This document shows positions 1 to 5,797 of a DNA stretch of 5,933 nt, piece after piece. A program made the translations under genes and the position numbers. Numbering within the stretch: the stretch's first letter is position 1; each line of letters begins with the position of its first letter. The notes under the pieces were generated by a model. The model was not told the origin of the DNA. It did not search any database and was given only the letters and a program-made list of their open reading frames with translations. This DNA is from Bacteroidota bacterium (GTDB taxonomy: Bacteria; Bacteroidota; Rhodothermia; Rhodothermales; Bin80), in the NCBI GenBank assembly GCA_026702635.1, contig JAPPBZ010000014.1, positions 1-5,933 on the forward strand, written 5' to 3'.

Positions 1-623
1 CTAAGCCATTACCGGATGAAGCCTACCCATATACTGTACCTGCCGCTGAAGCACCTGAAGCAGGCCTTGAACTACGTATTCAATTCGAGAATGGCTTACC
101 CATTGCCTTGGATGGTGAGGAACTGCCTCCCGTTGCATTAATCACGAAACTTGCCTCTGTCGGTGCCAAACATGGAGTTGGACGAAATATTCATGTCGGG
201 GATACAATTCTTGGACTCAAGGGACGAATTGGATTTGAGGCTCCTGCCCCCCTGATTCTGATCACAGCACACAGAGAATTGGAGAAGCTTGTCCTCACCA
301 AATGGCAACGCCATCAAAAGGATCAGTTGAGTGACTTCTATGGTATGCTACTCCACGAAGGACAATACTTCGATCCCGTAATGAGAGATATTGAAGCATT
401 CCTGACCTCTTCCCAGCATGGGGTTACTGGTTCCGTATTTGTTCGGCTTTACAAGGGCAATATTTCCGTCCAAGGTTGCGAAAGTCCTTATTCAATGTTC
501 GATACTGGCGTGGCCACCTATGGAGAAGAGACCGCTCTCTGGGATGGACCCGATGCTCGCAGTTTTTCGAAACTCAGCGGCCTTCAGGCATATCTTGCGT
601 ACAAGGCACGCTCGAAAAAATGA
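1..623 (+). CDS. argG: Argininosuccinate synthase, C-terminal half (5' end outside the window)
   Basis: ArgG joins citrulline and aspartate using ATP to make argininosuccinate, the step before ArgH, in the cytoplasm. The reading frame is open from base 3, so the N-terminal ATP-binding part is lost at the window edge. About 206 residues are visible, roughly half of a normal ArgG. Recognisable family blocks are GVGRNIHVGDTILGLKGR (about 180-227), FEAPAP, TAHRELEKLVLTK, the FDPVMRDIEAFL stretch with SSQ, VTGSV and the C-terminal ESPYSMFD. The block after GVGR reads HVGDTILGLKGR where most ArgG proteins have VENRxVGxKSR. As I recall, ArgG proteins of Bacteroidota and Xanthomonas look like this. 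The stop overlaps the argC start (ATGA). It acts after the deacylase encoded at the end of the same cluster. The identification is firm; the subtype is from memory. Confidence 0.93.
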   Translation, partial: KPLPDEAYPYTVPAAEAPEAGLELRIQFENGLPIALDGEELPPVALITKLASVGAKHGVGRNIHVGDTILGLKGRIGFEAPAPLILITAHRELEKLVLTKWQRHQKDQLSDFYGMLLHEGQYFDPVMRDIEAFLTSSQHGVTGSVFVRLYKGNISVQGCESPYSMFDTGVATYGEETALWDGPDARSFSKLSGLQAYLAYKARSKK

Positions 624-1618
624 TTCGTACAGCAGTTCTACATGGCAGCGGCTACGTTGGTCGTGAGCTTATACGACTGATCCTCCAGCATCCCCATGCA
701 TCGCTTGCATGCGTCACCAGCCGAACCTATGCGGGGAAGCCACTGCACGTTGCACATCCAGCACTCCGAGGACAACAGCAGACTCAATTTACCGCTGCCA
801 CGGAATTTGACGCGTCAGATATTGATGTCGTATTCGTAGCTGCCGAACATGGTAAGGGGGCAGCGAGCGTCAGAGCATTAATTGATCGTGGATATACGGG
901 ATGTATTATTGATATGAGCTCTGATTTCAGGTTTAAAGATGCATCGAAATTCGAATCACTTTTTAATGTGAAACACCCTGCTCCCGAGCTGATCCCTGAA
1001 TTTAAATACGGACAACCAGAACTCTTTGCCCCCTACTCTACCCGTTATATTGCGAATCCTGGTTGTTTTGCGACCGGAATGCTTCTCGCTATTTGGCCAA
1101 TTAACCAATGCTGTGCGGAAGCCAACGCTTCTATCACCGCGATCACTGGAGCATCCGGTTCAGGAATTCGCCCAAAACCAACGACTCATTTCCCTGAGAG
1201 AGATGGGAATGTGCGAGCCTACAAGGTACTTGATCATCAGCATTTAGCTGAGATTTCACAGTTTGTCAGTTCCGGCATTCATCTGGCTATGGTGCCGGTA
1301 TCTGGACCCTGGACGCGCGGCATATGGGGAACAATCCAACTTAAATCTCCCCTACCTGAACCCGAAATCGCAAAGTGGTTCAAGAACCTGTATGATCACC
1401 ATCCGCTTATTCGACTTTGGCCAGGTAAACTTCCAGAATTGCACTATGCCGTCGGTTCTCCGTATTGCGATTTGGGATGGGTCATGCGAGATGAAGATCT
1501 CGTGATTGGCTTTGCTTTAGACAACATGCTCCGGGGTGCTGCTTCACAAGCAATCCAGAACATGAATCTGTTGACGGACTTGCCGATCACAACCGGGCTT
1601 GTAGCAGAAACTCACTGA
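620..1618 (+). CDS. argC: N-acetyl(or N-succinyl)-gamma-glutamyl-phosphate reductase
   Basis: This NADPH-dependent enzyme reduces N-acyl-glutamyl phosphate to the semialdehyde, the third step of arginine synthesis. The protein is 332 residues, normal for the family. The N-terminal Rossmann motif HGSGYVG lies at residues 8-14. The catalytic cysteine is Cys149 in NPGCFAT; most ArgC proteins have NPGCYPT. GASGSG follows at 177-182. His206/His208 in DHQHLAEI match the conserved HRHxPEI block with the catalytic histidine. TRGIW (232-236) matches the RGI block, and the end DNMLRGAASQAIQNMNL is the usual C-terminal signature. The frame is open further upstream, to an ATG at 476, but that part lies inside argG and has no family similarity. 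The Rossmann motif starts properly only from the ATG at 620, which shares four bases (ATGA) with the argG stop. No Shine-Dalgarno sequence is seen, so coupled translation from argG is likely. Whether the acyl group is acetyl or succinyl cannot be read from this protein. Confidence 0.95.
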   Translation: MIRTAVLHGSGYVGRELIRLILQHPHASLACVTSRTYAGKPLHVAHPALRGQQQTQFTAATEFDASDIDVVFVAAEHGKGAASVRALIDRGYTGCIIDMSSDFRFKDASKFESLFNVKHPAPELIPEFKYGQPELFAPYSTRYIANPGCFATGMLLAIWPINQCCAEANASITAITGASGSGIRPKPTTHFPERDGNVRAYKVLDHQHLAEISQFVSSGIHLAMVPVSGPWTRGIWGTIQLKSPLPEPEIAKWFKNLYDHHPLIRLWPGKLPELHYAVGSPYCDLGWVMRDEDLVIGFALDNMLRGAASQAIQNMNLLTDLPITTGLVAETH

Positions 1619-2790
1619 TGAAGACGCAAACGATCTTGAGGAATGAGGATACATTTCTCATCCCGACCTATAAAAAAATGCCCCTTGCACTCGTGCGTGG
1701 CAGAGGATGCTATGTATGGGACGCAGACGGGAATCGTTATCTGGATTTTTACGGAGGCCACTGCGTGACTGCCCTAGGGCATTGCCCTGCTCCGGTAGTG
1801 GATGCAATTCAAAAGCAAAGTGAGCGGCTTCTCTTTTACTCGAATGTTGTTTACAACGATACCCGGGCCCATGCAGCCAGACTACTCGCGGAAATGGCTC
1901 CACTCCATCGGATTTTCTTCTGCAACTCCGGTACGGAAGCAATTGAAACGGCACTCAAGATCGCTAGAAAATCCACCGGCCGGAACGGTATCATCTCTAC
2001 AAAAAATGGATTTCACGGACGTACTCTTGGAAGCCTGGCAGCCACCTGGAATCCATCTTACAGAAAACCCTTCAAGGATGTATTGGCATCCGCGCATTAT
2101 TTCGCCGAGTTTGGAGATCTGGAATCTGTAGAATCGATCCTTTCTCGGAACGAAGGCATTGCAGCCATACTCCTTGAGCCAATTCAGAGTATTGCTGGAA
2201 TCGTAGAGGCTTCCAGCGATTACTTCCAGGGGCTCCGCGAGCTGTGCAATCGACATGATGTGTTGCTGATTTTTGACGAAATCCAGACTGGTGTGGGACG
2301 CACCGGTACATTTAGCATCAGTGAACAATTTGGAGTAACTCCGGACATGATCACGCTCGCTAAAAGCCTTGGATCTGGGATTCCCGTCGGTGCATTGTTG
2401 TTGAGTGACCGACTCTCTGATGAAGTTCAGTATGGAGATCAAGGATCTACCTTTGGCGGAGGCATGATTGCAATGAGCGCCGTCATCGCAACCTTGGAAT
2501 CGATCCAAAACGATGGCCTAATGGAGCGGGCGTCGGAAATATTTGATGCCATTGCAACTGCAATCAAACCGTATGTGATTGAAGTACGGGGACACGGCTG
2601 CCTGATCGGCGTAAGGACTGAGCTGAGTACGAGTGATATTCTTCCAGCTCTGCGTAAAAATGGCGTATTAGCCGGTGGGAGCGCAGACGCAAATGTCATG
2701 CGCCTCATGCCACCTCTGATTACCAGTGCAGAGCATATTTCAGAATTCGCTGAAGCGTTCAAAGACGTGATGGTGCATGCTCATGCCTGA
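1618..2790 (+). CDS. argD: N-acetyl(or N-succinyl)-ornithine aminotransferase
   Basis: This PLP-dependent class III aminotransferase converts N-acyl-glutamate semialdehyde to N-acyl-ornithine with glutamate as amino donor. At 390 residues it has normal length. The N-terminal block TYKKMPLALVRGRGCYVWD is typical of ArgD. NSGTEA (103-108) binds the PLP phosphate and FHGRT (132-136) stacks on the ring. Asp220 in FDEIQTGVGRTG pairs with the pyridine nitrogen. Lys249 in TLAKSLGSG is the Schiff-base lysine. STFGGG (277-282) completes the phosphate site from the partner subunit. RLMPPL (362-367) holds the substrate-binding arginine. The start ATG shares one base with the argC stop (TGATG), and no clear ribosome binding site precedes it. 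Succinylornithine aminotransferases (AstC) are close relatives, but the biosynthetic neighbours support ArgD. Either N-acetyl or N-succinyl substrates are possible; ArgD enzymes are known to accept related acyl substrates. Confidence 0.94.
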   Translation: MKTQTILRNEDTFLIPTYKKMPLALVRGRGCYVWDADGNRYLDFYGGHCVTALGHCPAPVVDAIQKQSERLLFYSNVVYNDTRAHAARLLAEMAPLHRIFFCNSGTEAIETALKIARKSTGRNGIISTKNGFHGRTLGSLAATWNPSYRKPFKDVLASAHYFAEFGDLESVESILSRNEGIAAILLEPIQSIAGIVEASSDYFQGLRELCNRHDVLLIFDEIQTGVGRTGTFSISEQFGVTPDMITLAKSLGSGIPVGALLLSDRLSDEVQYGDQGSTFGGGMIAMSAVIATLESIQNDGLMERASEIFDAIATAIKPYVIEVRGHGCLIGVRTELSTSDILPALRKNGVLAGGSADANVMRLMPPLITSAEHISEFAEAFKDVMVHAHA

Positions 2791-3799
2791 TTCAGGACTG
2801 CAACACTTATTTGATTGGCATCTCGAAGATGACTTGACATGGGAAGAGCAATTAGCTCGTACCCGCCATCATTATCATCGCCCCCGATCGTTACGCAGAC
2901 CGGACACTCTCCGCAGTCTTGGGCTGCTCTTCTTTAATTCCTCGTTGCGTACACGCACATCCATGGAAGTTGCGGCAGCTCGACTCGGTGCTCATACCTC
3001 GGTCATTATCCCAGGATCTGGCGTATGGGGAATGGAATGGAAAGATGGCATTCGTATGGATGGCAAATCAGTAGAGCATATCCGGGAGGCGATTGGCGTA
3101 CTGTCACGATACTATGACGCGTTGGGTGTGCGCCTATTTGCGACAGGTACTGATTATGCTATTGATCAAAGCGAAGCACGATTCAAAAAAATTCTTGAGA
3201 CTGCTACTGTACCGGTCATCAACCTCGAATCCGCTTTATATCATCCTTGCCAGGCCTTGGCAGATGCTGCAACAATCAGAGAACAATTCAATGATGAAGT
3301 CAAAGGACGGCGCTTTGTTCTTTCGTGGGCATGGCATCCTCGAGCACTAGCACAGGCTGTACCGAATTCTGCCCTTTTAATGGCAACCCGGCTTGGCATG
3401 CAGGTTACCATTGCGCGACCAAAAGGGTTTGAGCTTGACCCTGAGATTATGCGACTCGCGGAATCATATACGTCGAAGCATGGCTTCTCATTAACAGAAA
3501 CGGATGATCAGGATGCTGCCTGCGAGGGAGCAGACGTCATTTATGCCAAAGCCTGGGGAAGTCAGTTGCGTTATGATGATTCAGACCAGGAAAAAGCGTT
3601 GCGTGATCAGTACCAGAGTTGGCAAGTTCGAGAACACCATCTCGGTAATGCCGCCTTTATGCATTGCCTCCCTGTTCGCCGGGGAGTCGTGGTGGAGGAT
3701 GCTGTTCTCAACAGCTCACAAGCCATCCATCTATTGCAGGCAGAATTTAGACTGCATGCACAAATAGCAATCCTAGAACGAGCCTGGAATCTCATATGA
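2777..3799 (+). CDS. argF': N-acylornithine carbamoyltransferase, probably N-succinylornithine type (SOTCase)
   Basis: This enzyme transfers the carbamoyl group of carbamoyl phosphate to the side-chain amine of N-acyl-ornithine, giving N-acyl-citrulline. It is 340 residues long. Carbamoyl-phosphate residues sit in SLRTRTS (56-62), Arg119 and HPCQ (156-159). Trp84, Lys258 in YAKAWG and HCLPVRR (296-302) match the N-acylornithine subfamily rather than ordinary ornithine carbamoyltransferase. Aligned from memory with Xanthomonas campestris AOTCase, its Glu92 is Val99 here and its carboxylated Lys302 is Val305. Both changes resemble Bacteroides SOTCase (Pro90 and a non-lysine). The stretch HPRALAQAVPNS (187-198), the loop involved in the protein knot of this subfamily, is also closest to the Bacteroides form. 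The start may be ATG 2777 or ATG 2783; an in-frame stop at 2768-2770 excludes anything earlier. The gene overlaps argD by 14 (or 8) bases. Subfamily is secure; succinyl preference is inferred. Confidence 0.9.
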   Translation: MLMPDSGLQHLFDWHLEDDLTWEEQLARTRHHYHRPRSLRRPDTLRSLGLLFFNSSLRTRTSMEVAAARLGAHTSVIIPGSGVWGMEWKDGIRMDGKSVEHIREAIGVLSRYYDALGVRLFATGTDYAIDQSEARFKKILETATVPVINLESALYHPCQALADAATIREQFNDEVKGRRFVLSWAWHPRALAQAVPNSALLMATRLGMQVTIARPKGFELDPEIMRLAESYTSKHGFSLTETDDQDAACEGADVIYAKAWGSQLRYDDSDQEKALRDQYQSWQVREHHLGNAAFMHCLPVRRGVVVEDAVLNSSQAIHLLQAEFRLHAQIAILERAWNLI

Positions 3800-4575
3800 G
3801 AGCACCAATCGTGATTAAGATTGGCGGGGCTGTCCTTGATAATTTGACACGATTCTGGGATCAGATCAAGGCCATGGATTCTCCCGTGGTGATTGTACAT
3901 GGTGGTGGAATCCAGTCAACCAGTTTGGCCAACCGACTTGGTCATGCTCCCAAAATCATTGAAGGGCGCCGGGTCACGGGCCCCTTGGACCTTAAAATTG
4001 CTGAGTGGGCGATGAGAGGCGCCGTGAATGTGAAGCTGGTAGCCGAGGCAAATGCCTGTGGACTGAAAGCAGTTGGGCTTAGCGGAGCTGACGGAACCAT
4101 GATAAACGTCCGTCGACGCGAACCATGGCTTGTTGATGGTGAGAAAGTTGATTTTGGCTGGGTTGGTGAAATCGTCTCGATTGATACCACGCTGATTGAA
4201 ACGATTTCCGATGCTGGCTTCATCTCCATCATCGCTCCACTCTGCACTGACAATTCAGGACAGCGCTATAATGTCAATCCGGATACGGTCGCTTGTACAC
4301 TCGCAACACATATCCGTGCAAAAGAATTGCTTCTGGTGACCGATTCGGGGGGTGTTCTGCGAAACCTGAACGATCCTTCTTCGCTACTTCGAACATGTTC
4401 TCCCTCCGATGAAACAGCCGGGATCACACAGGGCTGGATCAGCGGAGGGATGTCTGTGAAGATTCAAACGGCACGCAGTGCACTCGAAAAAGGAGTTTCC
4501 AGTGTGTGGGTTTTAGGAGTAGATGATCTGCTCGAGAAACAGAATGCCACTTCAATTATCATGGAGAAAGAATGA
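3796..4575 (+). CDS. argB: N-acetyl(or N-succinyl)-glutamate kinase
   Basis: ArgB phosphorylates the side-chain carboxylate of N-acyl-glutamate with ATP, the step that commits the substrate to arginine. The protein is 259 residues, a single amino-acid-kinase domain with no extra N-acetyltransferase domain. KIGG (8-11) and HGGG (35-38) form the nucleotide/phosphate loops. GRRVT (57-61) is the conserved RVT block. GLSGADG (94-100), YNVNPDTVA (158-166) and LLVTDSGGVL (179-188) follow. GGMSVK (217-222) ends in the conserved lysine. The helix that usually reads as an N-terminal extension in arginine-inhibited, hexameric ArgB is missing: the protein starts directly at the first strand, so strong feedback inhibition of that type is not expected (inference). 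Residues 107-128 form a longer linker, ending in DFGWVGEI, than in E. coli ArgB. The start ATG overlaps the argF' stop (ATGA). The start is certain, because KIGG must lie close to the N-terminus. Confidence 0.94.
   Translation: MRAPIVIKIGGAVLDNLTRFWDQIKAMDSPVVIVHGGGIQSTSLANRLGHAPKIIEGRRVTGPLDLKIAEWAMRGAVNVKLVAEANACGLKAVGLSGADGTMINVRRREPWLVDGEKVDFGWVGEIVSIDTTLIETISDAGFISIIAPLCTDNSGQRYNVNPDTVACTLATHIRAKELLLVTDSGGVLRNLNDPSSLLRTCSPSDETAGITQGWISGGMSVKIQTARSALEKGVSSVWVLGVDDLLEKQNATSIIMEKE
4563..4570 (+). promoter_or_regulatory. Shine-Dalgarno-like site for the M20 deacylase gene
   Basis: GGAG at 4563-4566, within GGAGAAAG, lies five bases before the ATG at 4572, inside the last codons of argB. It is the only convincing ribosome binding site in the cluster. 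The starts of argC, argD and argF' lack one and argB has at best GGA. It supports the chosen start. Confidence 0.5.
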
Positions 4576-5648
4576 GAGAAAGAAAGGTGCTCAGCCTGCT
4601 AGACTCAATGATTCGATTCCCATCATTGAGTGGTCAGGAGGATGAAATTTGTTCTTACATGCAGTCCTATGTGGATCAAGCGGGAATTCATAGCGAGCGT
4701 ATTGAAAATAGCTTGTTCTTCTGGTTAGGAGATGGGCCAAATAAATTACTCCTGGCGTCGCACCTAGATGTAGTCCCTCCCTCTTCCGGCCATCCCTATC
4801 CCCCCTTCGATGCTACGCACATAAACGGGAAGATCTATGGCAGAGGTGCCTCAGATGCAAAAGCATCCGGAGCTGCCATGACATCGGCACTCCTGGAATT
4901 AGCATCCGAAAACTGGAAGCCGGAAAAGGGTCAGCTCATCGTTGCCTTGACCGAGTGTGAGGAGACTGATTATGAGAATAATGGCTTACAAAAACTCTTG
5001 CAGACCAAGCTGCCGCGGCCGCAATCTGCATTAATCGGTGAGCCAACAAATTTACTCCCAGTGGTTGCTCAGAAAGGATTGCTTGTAGTGCGACTTGATG
5101 CCAAGGGCCACAGTGCTCATGCAGCCCGGCATGAGCTTGGAGAGAATGCAATCCTCAAGGCCGCAGATGATATCCTGCGCTTATTGAAACTCAAGTTCGA
5201 TCGGTGTCATCCCATTCTGGGGGACACCAGCATGAATGTGACGACCATCCAAGGGGGAGTTGCCCGAAACGTGATCCCCGATCATTGCACCATTTATCTA
5301 GATATTCGAAGCACTCCCGCCTATACACACGATGAAATCGTCGCAACGATTCGCGCTGTCGTGGAATCCGAGGTCACTGTTCACAGCGATCGGATTATCC
5401 CCGTATGTACTGCGACAGATGAGCCCATCGTGGAAGCTTGCCTGACTGCAGCCCCTGGGACTCAACCAGAGGGCTCTCCAACTGCAAGCGACTGGATATA
5501 CCTGCAGGGGATTCCTGCGGTGAAAATTGGCCCCGGCTCTAGTGAACTATCCCATACGGCAAATGAGCACGTGGACCAATCTGAGGTCGTTCAAGCTGTC
5601 GACTTCTATAAGACTGCCGTGAAGAAATATTTTAGCTTGAGCAGGTAG
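4572..5648 (+). CDS. argE: M20 metallopeptidase-family deacylase: probable N-acetyl/N-succinyl-citrulline deacylase (ArgE/DapE/LysK group)
   Basis: The predicted reaction is hydrolysis of the acyl group from N-acyl-citrulline, releasing citrulline for ArgG. The 358-residue protein has the full di-zinc M20 set: His64 in SHLDVV with Asp66, bridging Asp95 in GRGASDAK, Glu130/Glu131 in TECEE (general base and metal ligand), Glu157 in GEPT, and His328 in SHTANEH. The inserted dimerisation domain holds GHSAHA with His180 and ends near ARNVIPD and YLDIRS. It ends with ASDWIY and the GPG loop before His328. Its start overlaps the argB stop (ATGA). Because the neighbouring transcarbamylase acts on acylated ornithine, the substrate should be an acylated citrulline rather than acetylornithine. 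DapE, a close relative, removes succinyl groups, so a succinyl substrate is plausible. LysK-type or DapE activity cannot be ruled out from sequence alone, but the operon argues for arginine synthesis. Confidence 0.88.
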   Translation: MRERKVLSLLDSMIRFPSLSGQEDEICSYMQSYVDQAGIHSERIENSLFFWLGDGPNKLLLASHLDVVPPSSGHPYPPFDATHINGKIYGRGASDAKASGAAMTSALLELASENWKPEKGQLIVALTECEETDYENNGLQKLLQTKLPRPQSALIGEPTNLLPVVAQKGLLVVRLDAKGHSAHAARHELGENAILKAADDILRLLKLKFDRCHPILGDTSMNVTTIQGGVARNVIPDHCTIYLDIRSTPAYTHDEIVATIRAVVESEVTVHSDRIIPVCTATDEPIVEACLTAAPGTQPEGSPTASDWIYLQGIPAVKIGPGSSELSHTANEHVDQSEVVQAVDFYKTAVKKYFSLSR

Positions 5649-5797
5649 AATACTCTTCTCTCACTTCTCCGAGTCAGGCTGTGACAAAATTATGCCAAAC
5701 ACGGGAACACGGAAGATACACTTCTTTATGAGCGGCGAGTAGTAATTGGACGAAGGGCATCATCAGATTCTCCTCGGTCGGGAGATGCGACAGCTGT
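5649..5797 (+). other. Intergenic gap between the arg cluster and the PabB-like gene
   Basis: This is the only stretch in the window without a convincing + strand gene. No strong terminator (stem followed by a T run) was found after the deacylase gene. A five-base-pair stem, TCTCC at 5769-5773 with GGAGA at 5781-5785, lies just before the next start and has no T tract. TAGAAT at 5646-5651 resembles a -10 box but has no clear -35 partner. The next gene's promoter, if it has one, should lie here. Confidence 0.4.

Noticed and set aside
476..619. Upstream extension of the argC frame to an ATG at 476, adding 48 residues
   Set aside because: It lies fully inside argG, has no resemblance to ArgC, and would push the Rossmann motif away from the N-terminus. 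The ATG at 620 fits the family and the ATGA overlap.
1882..2508. Long minus-strand open frame of 208 codons inside argD
   Set aside because: It is antisense to a well-conserved aminotransferase, its translation shows no recognisable domain, and its neighbours are all on the + strand.
2777..3799. Ordinary ornithine carbamoyltransferase (ArgF) as the identity of the transcarbamylase
   Set aside because: Trp84, the YAKAWG block and HPRALAQAVPNS match the N-acylornithine subfamily, and the adjacent deacylase fits an acylated product.
3942..4253. Minus-strand open frame of 103 codons inside argB
   Set aside because: The serine/threonine/proline-rich translation is typical of an antisense shadow; argB is intact on the other strand.
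5692..5742. Short + strand open frame of 16 codons in the intergenic gap
   Set aside because: Too short, without a ribosome binding site or any recognisable feature.
5769..5785. Small inverted repeat TCTCC / GGAGA before the PabB-like gene, considered as a terminator
   Set aside because: The stem is only five base pairs with a seven-base loop and no T run follows. It could at most hide the GGAG of the next gene.
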